Below are positions 39,091-47,315 of a stretch of 64,000 nt of DNA, piece after piece. The stretch covers positions 1,742,894 through 1,806,893 of the forward strand of contig NZ_JAHCAS010000001.1 of assembly GCF_019634775.1 (NCBI RefSeq). The letters run 5' to 3'. Position numbers and translations under genes: made by a program. Source of the DNA: Dokdonella sp. GTDB taxonomy: Bacteria; Pseudomonadota; Gammaproteobacteria; Xanthomonadales; Rhodanobacteraceae. Under the pieces are notes generated by a model. That model was not told the origin of the DNA and searched no databases. It worked only from the letters and a program-made list of their open reading frames with translations. The stretch's first letter is position 1. Every line of letters begins with the position of its first letter.

Positions 39091-39172
39091 TGTAGGAAAC
39101 GCCTTCAGGCGTGATTCTTTTTCGTTGTTGCGTTGTACGACCAAGGCATCACGGCTGAAGCCGTTTCCTGCA
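39091..39172. repeat. Inverted pair of REP-like palindromes between convergent genes
   Basis: 39091-39115 (TGTAGGAAACGCCTTCAGGC then GTGAT) and, on the other strand, 39172-39148 (TGCAGGAAACGGCTTCAGCC then GTGAT) are copies of one element. The inner stem differs by a compensatory change (CGCC/GGCG against CGGC/GCCG) and the TTCA loop is kept. The first copy is followed by TTCTTTTT and may also terminate transcription. A partial third copy follows at about 39171-39185. Confidence 0.8.
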
Positions 39173-39210
39173 GCCGTTTCCCACGGTCGTTTCGTGCCGT
39201 CGCTGGCCCC

Positions 39211-40371
39211 CTAGCCCTCGGAGCGTGGCTGGCGTTGGCTGACGATCGCCTCGAAGTCGAACGGGATTCCTGCGCGCAAGCCTTCGACGCGCACGCGCGA
39301 GCCCGGTGCGAGTGCGGCCTCGCGGCCGATCAGGTCGGCGCGGTTGCGGATCTCGACGCCGTCGAGGCGCAGCAGGATGTCGCCGGGCTGGATGCCGGCA
39401 TTGGTGCCGCCGCCTGGCCCGGCTTCGATCACGGTCACGCCGGAGGACATCGCCGCATTCGTCGGCACCAGAGCATTGTCGGCATATTCCAGGCCGAGCG
39501 AGCCGCGGATGACCATGCCATGCTCGACGATCTGTTCAAGCACGGTCTTGGCCGTGGCGACCGGAATGGCGAAGCCGATACCCTCGGAAGTCTGCACGGT
39601 GCCGCCACGCATGCCGGCGTTGCGGTAGTTCGAGGTGTTGATGCCGACGAGTTCGCCGAGGGCGTTGACCAAGGCGCCGCCTGAGTTGCCGAAGTTGATC
39701 GCGGCATCGGTTTGGATGAAGTCCTCGTACTCGGACAGGCGCAGCTGGCGGCCGGTGGCGCTGACAATGCCCATGGTCACGGTCTTGCCGATGCCGAACG
39801 GATTGCCGATGGCGAGCACGACGTCGCCGACGGTCACGGCGCCGCGGTCGGCAATGCTGATCGTCGGCAGGTCGCCGGCGTCGATCTTGAGCACGGCCAG
39901 GTCGGTCTCCTGGTCGGTGCCGATCACCCGGGCATGCGCGACGCGGTTGTCGAACAGAAGCACCTGGATATCGTCGGCACCGTTGATGACGTGGTTATTG
40001 GTCAGCACGTAACCGTCGGTGCTGAAGATGACCCCCGAGCCGAGGCTCTGCTCGCGTTGCGTATACGGCGGGCTGATCGCACGGAACAGCCGTTGGGTCA
40101 GCGGGTCAGGGACGATGCGCAGCTGGCGTACGGTGGTGAGCTTGTTGGCGTAGATGTTGACCACGGCCGGCGCGGCGCGGGCGACTGCGTCGGCATACGA
40201 CACTGGCCCCACGGCGCGAGGCCCGGTCGGTGTCGATGCGGCATCGGTGGCGGTGCCGCGCAGGCGCCCGACCAGTTGCGGGAAGAAGATGCTCGCGACG
40301 AAGGCCAGGGCCAGCCCGAGGATGACGAATCGCAGGATGAAGGCGGCGGTTCCGCGGGGTGCGCGTGGCAT
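39211..40371 (-). CDS. degS: Membrane-anchored DegS/AlgW-like serine protease
   Basis: The 386-residue product has one N-terminal membrane helix (about residues 10-30), a trypsin-like domain and a single C-terminal PDZ domain, the layout of DegS/AlgW. The catalytic triad is visible: His in VLTNNHVING, Asp in QETDLAVLKI and Ser in NFGNSGGALVN. In the family these proteases sense misfolded porins and start sigma-E activation. The exact orthology (DegS against another HtrA member) is inferred from architecture. It is divergent from petA, an arrangement that places it beside the bc1 operon. Confidence 0.85.
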   Translation of the reverse strand: MPRAPRGTAAFILRFVILGLALAFVASIFFPQLVGRLRGTATDAASTPTGPRAVGPVSYADAVARAAPAVVNIYANKLTTVRQLRIVPDPLTQRLFRAISPPYTQREQSLGSGVIFSTDGYVLTNNHVINGADDIQVLLFDNRVAHARVIGTDQETDLAVLKIDAGDLPTISIADRGAVTVGDVVLAIGNPFGIGKTVTMGIVSATGRQLRLSEYEDFIQTDAAINFGNSGGALVNALGELVGINTSNYRNAGMRGGTVQTSEGIGFAIPVATAKTVLEQIVEHGMVIRGSLGLEYADNALVPTNAAMSSGVTVIEAGPGGGTNAGIQPGDILLRLDGVEIRNRADLIGREAALAPGSRVRVEGLRAGIPFDFEAIVSQRQPRSEG

Positions 40372-40419
40372 GGGGAGCAGAGCGATGGCTGGCCGTACGG
40401 ACGAGGGCGGCGGGTTTGA

Positions 40420-40448
40420 TTGTGCGGTTCGGGGCCGTTCGTTAAACT
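40420..40448 (+). promoter_or_regulatory. Candidate petA promoter
   Basis: TTGTGC (40420-40425), a 17-base spacer and TAAACT (40443-40448) lie in the 155-base divergent gap. The -10 box matches four of six consensus positions and the -35 three of six. The start would be near 40455, 72 bases before petA. Confidence 0.4.
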
Positions 40449-40526
40449 AGCACGATTTTCGGGCCCGGCTGCCGATCGCCCGAACCGGGATCTTTCGCGA
40501 ACAGCAACAGTGCTCTGGAGTGCCGG

Positions 40527-41123
40527 ATGGCAAATGACGGCGTCGATAAGGGCCGCCGCAGATTCCTGACCGCGACGACAGCTGTCGTCGGCGGTGTGGG
40601 GGTCGTGGCTGCGGCCGTACCTTTCATCAAGTCCTGGCAGCCTAGCGCGCGCGCGCAAACGGCCGGTGCACCGGTCGAGGCGGACATCAGCAAGCTCGAA
40701 GACGGGCAGATGCTGATGACCGAATGGCGCGGCCAGCCGATCTGGATCATCCGCCGTACGAAGGCCCAGCTCGACGCCCTGCCGGGCCTCGATCCGCTGC
40801 TTCGGGATCCGAAGTCCGAGAATGCGGAGCAGCAGCCGGCCTTCGCGCAGAACGAATATCGTTCGCTGAAGCCGGAGGTCCTCGTCCTGGTCGGCCTGTG
40901 TACTCACCTCGGCTGTGCGCCGAAGCTGCATGCCGAGCTCAAGCCCGAGCCGTTCGACGCGGACTGGAAGGGCGGATTCTTCTGTCCATGCCACAAGTCG
41001 CGTTTCGACATGGCCGGGCGCGTCTACTCCGGCGTGCCGGCGCCGACGAACCTCGTCGTGCCGCCGTACAAGTTCGTCGATGATGACCACATCATCATCG
41101 GCATCAGCGAGGGGGCGGCCTGA
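40527..41123 (+). CDS. petA: Ubiquinol-cytochrome c reductase Rieske iron-sulfur subunit
   Basis: This is the Rieske subunit of the bc1 complex (198 residues), carrying the [2Fe-2S] cluster that accepts electrons from ubiquinol. A Tat-type N-terminus (GRRRFLTATTA) precedes a single membrane segment. The cluster motifs CTHLGC and CPCHKSRFD are about residues 132-137 and 153-161. CTGGAGTGCCGG precedes its ATG. petB starts two bases after its stop. Confidence 0.97.
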   Translation: MANDGVDKGRRRFLTATTAVVGGVGVVAAAVPFIKSWQPSARAQTAGAPVEADISKLEDGQMLMTEWRGQPIWIIRRTKAQLDALPGLDPLLRDPKSENAEQQPAFAQNEYRSLKPEVLVLVGLCTHLGCAPKLHAELKPEPFDADWKGGFFCPCHKSRFDMAGRVYSGVPAPTNLVVPPYKFVDDDHIIIGISEGAA

Positions 41124-41125
41124 TC

Positions 41126-42388
41126 ATGAACCGACTGACCCGCGCCATGACCGACCTGCAGGGCTGGTTCAACGACCGGGCGCCCTCGTTCGGTCCGTTC
41201 TACCGCAAGCACATGACGGAGTACTACGCTCCGAAGAACTTCAACATCTGGTACATCTTCGGCGTCCTGTCGATGGTGGTGCTGATCAACCAGATCGTCA
41301 CCGGCATCTTCCTGACGATGCACTACAAGCCGAGCGCGGCGGAAGCCTTTGCATCGGTCGAGTACATCATGCGCGACGTCGACTGGGGCTGGTTGATCCG
41401 CTACATGCACTCGACGGGTGCATCGGCGTTCTTCGTGGTCGTCTACATCCACATGTTCCGCGGCGTCATGTACGGCTCGTACAAGAAGCCCCGTGAACTG
41501 GTGTGGGTGCTTGGCATGTTGATTTACCTGGTGTTGATGGCCGAAGCCTTCCTCGGCTACGTGTTGCCGTGGGGCCAGATGTCGTTCTGGGGCGCCAAGG
41601 TGATCATCTCGCTGTTCGGCGCCATTCCCTATGTCGGTGGGGCGCTGACCGAATGGATCATGGGTGACTACCTGCCTTCCGACGCCACTCTCAACCGCTT
41701 CTTCGCCCTGCACGTCGTCGCCCTGCCGCTGGTGCTCCTGCTGCTGGTTGTGCTGCACATCTTCGCCCTGCACGAGGTCGGCTCGAACAACCCCGACGGC
41801 GTCGAGATCAAGAAGGGCCCGAAGGGCAACCGCTGGTCGCCGACCGCGCCGGCCGACGGCGTGCCGTTCCACCCGTATTTCACGGTGAAGGACACGTTCT
41901 ACACGGGCTTCTTCCTGATCATCTGTGCCTTCATCCTGTTCTTCGAGCCGACCGCGGGGGGCTGGTTCCTCGAGCACGACAACTTCGTCGAGGCCAACCG
42001 TCTGGTCACGCCCGAACACATCAAGCCGGTCTGGTACTACACGCCGTTCTACGCGATGTTGCGCGTCGTGCCGGACAAGCTGCTCGGTGTCCTGGTGATG
42101 TTTGGTGCCATCATCGTGCTGTTCTTCCTGCCTTGGCTCGACCGCGGCAAGGTGAAGTCCTGGCGCTATCGCGGCACCGGATTCCGCGTGGCGATCTTCG
42201 TGCTCGGCGTGTGCTTCGTCTGGCTCGGCAAGATCGGCGCCGGCCCAGGTACCGACCCGGTGGAGACGATCGTCGGGCGTGTCCTGACCGTGCTGTACTT
42301 CGGGTTCTTCGCCTTCCTGTGGGCCTATACCTATTTCGGCTGGGAGAAAACCAAGCCGGTGCCGGAGCGGGTGACTGGCCATGACTAA
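41126..42388 (+). CDS. petB: Cytochrome b subunit of the bc1 complex
   Basis: Cytochrome b (420 residues) is the membrane core of the bc1 complex with two b hemes and the Qo/Qi sites. Heme-ligand histidines lie in RYMHSTGASAFF with IHMFRG and in ALHVVALP with VLHIFALHE. The Qo motif appears as PEHIKPVWYYTPFYAMLR (PEWY family equivalent PVWY). At 420 residues it is a full-length fused form. It overlaps petC by eight bases. Confidence 0.97.
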   Translation: MNRLTRAMTDLQGWFNDRAPSFGPFYRKHMTEYYAPKNFNIWYIFGVLSMVVLINQIVTGIFLTMHYKPSAAEAFASVEYIMRDVDWGWLIRYMHSTGASAFFVVVYIHMFRGVMYGSYKKPRELVWVLGMLIYLVLMAEAFLGYVLPWGQMSFWGAKVIISLFGAIPYVGGALTEWIMGDYLPSDATLNRFFALHVVALPLVLLLLVVLHIFALHEVGSNNPDGVEIKKGPKGNRWSPTAPADGVPFHPYFTVKDTFYTGFFLIICAFILFFEPTAGGWFLEHDNFVEANRLVTPEHIKPVWYYTPFYAMLRVVPDKLLGVLVMFGAIIVLFFLPWLDRGKVKSWRYRGTGFRVAIFVLGVCFVWLGKIGAGPGTDPVETIVGRVLTVLYFGFFAFLWAYTYFGWEKTKPVPERVTGHD

Positions 42389-43145
42389 CAAGACGAGCAT
42401 GCGGCTGATGCGCCATTCCTTCCTCGCGCTCCTGTTCGTGCTGGCCATGGCGGTCGGTGTTCCGGTCATGGCAGCCTCCGGTGGCTCGCTGCAGCAGGCC
42501 AATGCCAGTCTGAGCGACCAGGGGTCGCTGCAGAACGGGGCCAAGCTCTACTTCAACTACTGTTCGGGTTGCCATTCGCTGAAGCTCATGCGCTACTCGC
42601 GTATTGCCAGCGACCTCGGTCTGACCGAACAGCAGGTCATGGACAACCTCAACTTCACCGGGGCGAAATTCGGCGATCAGGTGCCGCCGTCGATGGACGT
42701 CGAGGATGCCAAGCGTTGGTTCGGTGCCGCGCCGCCCGACCTTTCGCTGATGGCGCGCGCCAAGGGTGTCGACTACATCTACACCTACCTCAAGTCGTTC
42801 TACCTTGATCCTTCGCGGCCGCTTGGCTGGAACAACACGACCTTCCCGAACGCCTCCATGCCGAACGCGCTGTGGGAACTCCAGGGCGTGCAGACGGCCG
42901 TGTTCAAGCCCGGTGAGAAGGGCGGCGACCCGGTCTTCGAGAAGTTCGAGATGCACCAGCCCGGCCGCCTCGATCCGAAGGCCTTCGACGTCGTGGCTCG
43001 TGACATCGCCAATTTCCTGCAGTACGCGGCCGAGCCGGCTGGGCTGGTCCGCAAGCAGGTTGGCGTATGGGTCCTGTTGTTCCTTGGCGTGTTCACCCTG
43101 CTGGCCTGGCTGCTCAAGCAGGAATACTGGAAAGACGTTCACTGA
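42381..43145 (+). CDS. petC: Cytochrome c1
   Basis: Cytochrome c1 (254 residues) passes electrons from the Rieske centre to soluble cytochromes. It has a signal peptide (to about VMAASGG), the heme motif CSGCHSLKLMRYSR (about residues 54-58) and a C-terminal anchor VGVWVLLFLGVFTLLAWLLK. The ATG lies within the petB end, so the three pet genes form one tight operon. A GC-rich hairpin (43199-43205 with 43218-43224) without a T-run lies downstream. Confidence 0.96.
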   Translation: MTNKTSMRLMRHSFLALLFVLAMAVGVPVMAASGGSLQQANASLSDQGSLQNGAKLYFNYCSGCHSLKLMRYSRIASDLGLTEQQVMDNLNFTGAKFGDQVPPSMDVEDAKRWFGAAPPDLSLMARAKGVDYIYTYLKSFYLDPSRPLGWNNTTFPNASMPNALWELQGVQTAVFKPGEKGGDPVFEKFEMHQPGRLDPKAFDVVARDIANFLQYAAEPAGLVRKQVGVWVLLFLGVFTLLAWLLKQEYWKDVH

Positions 43146-43251
43146 CAAGCACTTGGCCACGGGTGCAGGGCCGGTATCCGGTTCCCGGTGCATGGCCCGG
43201 CGCCCCCGTGTGCCGGCGGGCGCCTCGTGGCGCAAGCGCGCCGTGACGCCA

Positions 43252-43280
43252 TTGCGGGATCGATCCGAGCATCCTAAAGT
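43252..43280 (+). promoter_or_regulatory. Candidate sspA promoter
   Basis: TTGCGG (43252-43257), a 17-base spacer and TAAAGT (43275-43280) lie 83 bases before the sspA ATG, in the 218-base gap after petC. It would allow sspAB to be expressed separately from the bc1 genes. Confidence 0.45.
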
Positions 43281-43363
43281 GTCGCGGAGCGGTGGGAGGG
43301 CCGGGGCGAACCCGGTTTCCGTGACGAGCGGCGGCATGACCCGCAGGGGAGAGGTGTTCCGAA

Positions 43364-43987
43364 ATGGCCTTGAGTCAGCGTTCGCGCGCAGTCCTGACCT
43401 TGTTCTCGGCCCCGGATTGCGTGCATTGCCACCGGGTCAGGCTCGTGCTCGCCGCCAAGGGCGTCAGCTACGACCATGTGACGGTCGATCTCGACCGTCC
43501 ACCGGCCGATCTGGTCGAGCTCAATCCGTACAACTCGGTGCCGACCCTGGTCGACCGCGATCTCGTCCTCTACGACACCAATGTCATTTGCGAGTACCTT
43601 GACGAGCGCTATCCGCACCCGCCGCTGATGCCGGTCGATCCCCTGTCCCGTGCGCGCCTGCGCCTTGCCGTGGTTCGCCTTGAGAACGACTGGCTGACCT
43701 TGGTCGACCAGATCGAGGCCGGTGGCCGTGGTGCCGAAACCGCGCGCAAGGCCTTGCGTGACGAGCTCGTGCGCAACGCCTCGGCATTTCGCGCCTCGAA
43801 GTTTTTCCTCAGCCCTGAGATGAGCCTGGCCGATTGCGCGCTTGCGCCGCTGATCTGGCGCTTCGAATCTCTCGGCATCCAGTTGCCGCGTGAAGCACAA
43901 TCAATCCTCGATTACGGCGAGCGCATCTTCCGCAGTCAGGGTTTCACGCGTAGTCTCACTGCCGAAGAGCGCGCCTTGCGCCATTGA
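43364..43987 (+). CDS. sspA: Stringent starvation protein A (glutathione-S-transferase fold)
   Basis: SspA binds RNA polymerase and alters transcription in starvation and stress in gammaproteobacteria. The 207-residue product has a thioredoxin-like N-terminal domain (VLTLFSAPDCVHCHRVRLVL, then NPYNSVPTLVDRDLVLYD) and a helical C-terminal GST domain. It retains a CVHC motif at about residues 20-23. GGGGAGAGG (43348-43356) is the ribosome site. Neighbourhood (petABC upstream, sspB downstream) matches other gammaproteobacteria. Confidence 0.93.
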   Translation: MALSQRSRAVLTLFSAPDCVHCHRVRLVLAAKGVSYDHVTVDLDRPPADLVELNPYNSVPTLVDRDLVLYDTNVICEYLDERYPHPPLMPVDPLSRARLRLAVVRLENDWLTLVDQIEAGGRGAETARKALRDELVRNASAFRASKFFLSPEMSLADCALAPLIWRFESLGIQLPREAQSILDYGERIFRSQGFTRSLTAEERALRH

Positions 43988-43997
43988 GGGTTTTGCG

Positions 43998-44396
43998 GTG
44001 TCCACGCCTGCCATGACGTCGAACCGCCCGTATCTGCTGCGGGCAATGTTCGACTGGATCAATGACAACGGCATGACGCCTTACATTCTCGTCGATGCCG
44101 GAATCGCCGGCGTGATCGTCCCGCAGACTGCGGTCAAGGACGGACGCATCGTCCTCAGCATCGCTCCACGTGCGGTGGCCAGGCTCGACATTGGCAACGA
44201 GCGCATCACCTTTCTCGCTCGCTTTGGTGGCGTGAGCCATGGCATCGAGGTGCCTGTGCATGCGGTGCTCGCGATCTACGCGCAGGAGAACGGCCAAGGC
44301 ATGATGTTTCCGGCCGAGGCCCCGAGTCCGCCGGAACCGCCGCAGATGCCGGACGAAGCACCACCGGGCCGGCCGCGCCTTACCGTCGTCAAGTAG
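43998..44396 (+). CDS. sspB: ClpXP protease specificity-enhancing factor SspB
   Basis: SspB tethers ssrA-tagged proteins to ClpXP. The product has the family N-terminus NRPYLLRAMFDWINDNGMTP and the core EIPVHAV-like GIEVPVHAVLAIYAQENGQG. Its disordered tail ends GRPRLTVVK, the ClpX-binding module. GTG 43998 is favoured by GAGGG (43986-43990) seven bases upstream, giving 132 residues; ATG 44013 (127 residues) lacks a site. It lies ten bases after sspA. Confidence 0.93.
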   Translation: MSTPAMTSNRPYLLRAMFDWINDNGMTPYILVDAGIAGVIVPQTAVKDGRIVLSIAPRAVARLDIGNERITFLARFGGVSHGIEVPVHAVLAIYAQENGQGMMFPAEAPSPPEPPQMPDEAPPGRPRLTVVK

Positions 44397-44403
44397 CCGT
44401 CGT

Positions 44404-44739
44404 TCAGGTTGGCGGAAACGCCTGTGATGCAGGGGGAGCCGGGCGTTCGGGTACGGTGTAACCCACCCGCCAGCGTCCGACGAAACTTATCGTGCCCGGA
44501 TGGCGATCGGTGCCGTCCAGGCTGACCTCGAAGCCGTAGCGGCGAAGCAGGCCCACTCGGCCCTGCCAACGCTGCAACGAAATCCGCCGCAACGACACGG
44601 TATGGTCGAGCAGTTGCAACCCGGTTTCGTCGCAGAGGCGACGGCAATGCAGGATGGCCCGCTCGCGTGCGGCCTGTGCATCGAACCACAGTGCCAGCGC
44701 GACGCCGGCAGCGAGCATGAACGCCAAGGTCCCGGTCAT
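44404..44739 (-). CDS. DUF3301-like small membrane protein
   Basis: The 111-residue product begins MTGTLAFMLAAGVALALWFD, a probable membrane anchor, followed by RERAILHCRRLCDETGLQLL and YGFEVSLDGTDRHPGTISFV. This resembles the DUF3301 family, whose function is unknown. A longer reading to 44820 is possible but adds residues before the hydrophobic start. It converges on sspB (7 bases apart) and diverges from the kinase gene. Confidence 0.65.
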   Translation of the reverse strand: MTGTLAFMLAAGVALALWFDAQAARERAILHCRRLCDETGLQLLDHTVSLRRISLQRWQGRVGLLRRYGFEVSLDGTDRHPGTISFVGRWRVGYTVPERPAPPASQAFPPT

Positions 44740-44849
44740 CCGCCGAGTGTGGTGCCGACACCGTCCGGAGGCAAGGTCATTGCGGGTTCTGCGCGGCGCA
44801 GGCGCCACGATTCGATACAATCAGCGAGCAACCGACGGGGAGAGAGTCA

Positions 44850-47315
44850 GTGACGGCGATCGAGATCCCGGGATATCTGATCCGGCGCGAGATCGGCTCG
44901 GGCGGCATGGCCAGCGTCTATCTCGCGCTGCAGACCTCGCTGGAGCGTGATGTCGCACTCAAGGTCATGGCCCCCGCCCTGGCCGCCGATCCAGCCTTCT
45001 CGAAGCGCTTCCTGCAGGAAGCACGCATGCTCGCTTCGCTGGCGCATCCGAACATCGTGCAGGTATACGACGTCGGTGTGACCCAGAACCAGCTCAATTA
45101 CTTCTCGATGCAGCACCTCCCGGGTGGCGATTTCGCCCTGCGCGTCAGGGGCGGCATCAGTGAGAAGGAGCTCGTGCGCATCCTCGAAGGCGTGGCCAAC
45201 GCGCTCGGCTATGCGCACCAGCGCGGCTACGTGCACCGCGACGTCGCACCCGGCAACATCCTGTTCGATCTCAACGACACACCGGTGCTCACCGATTTCG
45301 GCATTGCCCGTGCGGTCAGCCAGGCGGCGCGCATCACCAGTGCGGGCATTTCGGTCGGCACCAGTCACTACATGAGCCCCGAGCAGGCGCGTGGCGGCGA
45401 CGTCGATGCACGCTCGGACCTCTACGGTCTCGGTGTGCTGACCTGGTTCGGCCTGACCGGGAGGCCGCCATACGAAGGAGCCGACGGCTTCGCCGTCTCG
45501 TATGCGCACGTGTTCGAACCGATCCCGCGCCTGCCCGCTGCACAGGCGCATTGGCAGCCGCTGATCGACAAGGCGCTGGCGAAGGACCCCGCGGAGCGCT
45601 ACCAGACGGCCGACGAATTCGTGCAGGCGCTCGCAGCGATCCAACCGCGTGCACCGACCAATGATGCGGAAGCGCCGACGCGTGTCATCCGGCGCGATGC
45701 GCTGGCAGCAGCCACTGCAGCCCGGCCGGCGGAGGCGGCAACGCAGATCGGTGTGCTGCCGACCATCGAGGAATCACGGCTTGCGGCAGGTGCGGGAGCT
45801 GGCGGTATGGCTGCACCGGCTGCCGGCCGCCGGTGGTTACCGTGGACGATTGCCGGGGTCGGAGTCCTGTTGGTCGGTCTGGTGCTATATGCCGTGGTCA
45901 GCTTGCGCAGCGGCGAACGCCCCGCAGTGGCTGCGACAACGGCGCGGGACGCCACCGTGGTCGCCCCGCCGCCGGCCCGTGAACCGCCAGCGCAGCCGTC
46001 AGTGCCAGTCGCCGAGAGTGGCGGGCGGGACTCCGTCGCAAGCGAGGCGTCGACCGGACAGGGCGAGGCCGAAGATGCAGCGGAGGTGCTGGAAAGTGGC
46101 CTGGGGACCGACGAAGCCGAGCCATTCGACCTGTCGAAGGTTCCGACCGTGGTCGATCCGGTGGTAGAGCTCGTGCGGTCCGGGCGCGCGGACCTGGCCG
46201 CCCAGCGCCTCACCAGCCCGCAGCGCAACAACGCTTTCGAGCGTTTCAGCGTGGCCTTGCGCATCGACGCCAAGTCGAAACCGGCGCGGCAGGGCATCGT
46301 CGACGTCGCCCAGGCGTATCTCGGCCTGGCCGAGAAAGCCTGGAAGGATGGCAATGTCCCCGAATTTGGCGGGTACGTGGACAAGGCCATCGAAGTGGCC
46401 GGTTCGATCCCCGAAGGCGCCGAGACGGTCGCCGCGGCGAGGGACCGGCGCCGTCGCGAGGTGGAGAAACTCGATGCCGAAGCCCAGGCCGCAGTCGCGA
46501 AATGGGACAAGGCGGCGGCACGCGGAGCCTATGAGCGACTGCTCGCCATCGACGCTGGCAATGCGCGTGCCCGAGAAGCACTCAAAGGTGTGGATCGCAT
46601 CGGTATGCCGGGCTTCGTGTTCCGCGATTCGATGGGCAGCTCGCGTGGTCCGGAACTCATCGTCGTTGGCAGTGGCTGGGCTGTGGCGCGGCGCGAAACG
46701 ACGAAGGCGGAGTTCGCGCAGTTTTGGCGCAGCGGTGGTGAACGCCAGTTCGCCTCGAAGCTCCCGTCATGCCGTGATCGCGAATCGGTGTTCCGCTCGT
46801 CGCGCAAGCGGACCTGGCAAGCCCCCGACATCGTGCAGGACGACACCCATCCTGTGGTCTGCGTGAGTTTTCAGCAGGCGCAGGCCTACGTCGACTGGCT
46901 CAGTCGCGAAACCGGCCAGCGCTATCGCCTGCCCAAGCCGAGCGAGTGGGAGCAGCTTGCTCGGCAGGTGCCGTCAGCGAGCTGCACGACGGCGAATCTT
47001 GCCGATGCGGCATTCAACCGAGCCTACGACACGCGCACAGGTGCCGACTGCGACGACGGCCACGCATCCACCGCGCCGGTCGGTCGTTTCGGCGCTGTGG
47101 CTGGCGTGTTCGACATCGACGGCAATGTGCGCGAATGGGTGGGTTCCTGCGGTGCCAGCGGTGCACTGGTCGCCGGTTGCCGCGAGCATGGTGTCCGTGG
47201 CCGCAGCTGGCTGTCGGTTGCGGACAAGGAAAATGTGGCGAAAGCCGACAGTTACGCCGAAGATGTCGCATTGAACAGCCTGGGTTTCCGCGTCGTTCGG
47301 GAACTCGCCCAATGA
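44850..47315 (+). CDS. Ser/Thr protein kinase with FGE-sulfatase-like C-terminal domain
   Basis: The 821-residue protein has a kinase domain (residues 9-265), a membrane helix (about 328-350), a helical linker and a C-terminal formylglycine-generating-enzyme/sulfatase-modifying-like domain (about 585-818, with VCVSFQQAQAYVDWLSRETG and GNVREWVGSC). Kinase motifs are GSGGMASVY (17-24), VALK38, DFG149 and SPEQ. The catalytic loop is HRDVAPGN (129-136), with Ala133 where most kinases have Lys. GTG 44850 follows GGGGAGAGAG. It is coupled to the FHA gene by a four-base overlap. Confidence 0.9.
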   Translation: MTAIEIPGYLIRREIGSGGMASVYLALQTSLERDVALKVMAPALAADPAFSKRFLQEARMLASLAHPNIVQVYDVGVTQNQLNYFSMQHLPGGDFALRVRGGISEKELVRILEGVANALGYAHQRGYVHRDVAPGNILFDLNDTPVLTDFGIARAVSQAARITSAGISVGTSHYMSPEQARGGDVDARSDLYGLGVLTWFGLTGRPPYEGADGFAVSYAHVFEPIPRLPAAQAHWQPLIDKALAKDPAERYQTADEFVQALAAIQPRAPTNDAEAPTRVIRRDALAAATAARPAEAATQIGVLPTIEESRLAAGAGAGGMAAPAAGRRWLPWTIAGVGVLLVGLVLYAVVSLRSGERPAVAATTARDATVVAPPPAREPPAQPSVPVAESGGRDSVASEASTGQGEAEDAAEVLESGLGTDEAEPFDLSKVPTVVDPVVELVRSGRADLAAQRLTSPQRNNAFERFSVALRIDAKSKPARQGIVDVAQAYLGLAEKAWKDGNVPEFGGYVDKAIEVAGSIPEGAETVAAARDRRRREVEKLDAEAQAAVAKWDKAAARGAYERLLAIDAGNARAREALKGVDRIGMPGFVFRDSMGSSRGPELIVVGSGWAVARRETTKAEFAQFWRSGGERQFASKLPSCRDRESVFRSSRKRTWQAPDIVQDDTHPVVCVSFQQAQAYVDWLSRETGQRYRLPKPSEWEQLARQVPSASCTTANLADAAFNRAYDTRTGADCDDGHASTAPVGRFGAVAGVFDIDGNVREWVGSCGASGALVAGCREHGVRGRSWLSVADKENVAKADSYAEDVALNSLGFRVVRELAQ

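Noticed and set aside
39133..39684. 183-codon + strand ORF near the protease gene
   Set aside because: Most of it is antisense to the DegS-like gene, and its start lies in the REP pair.
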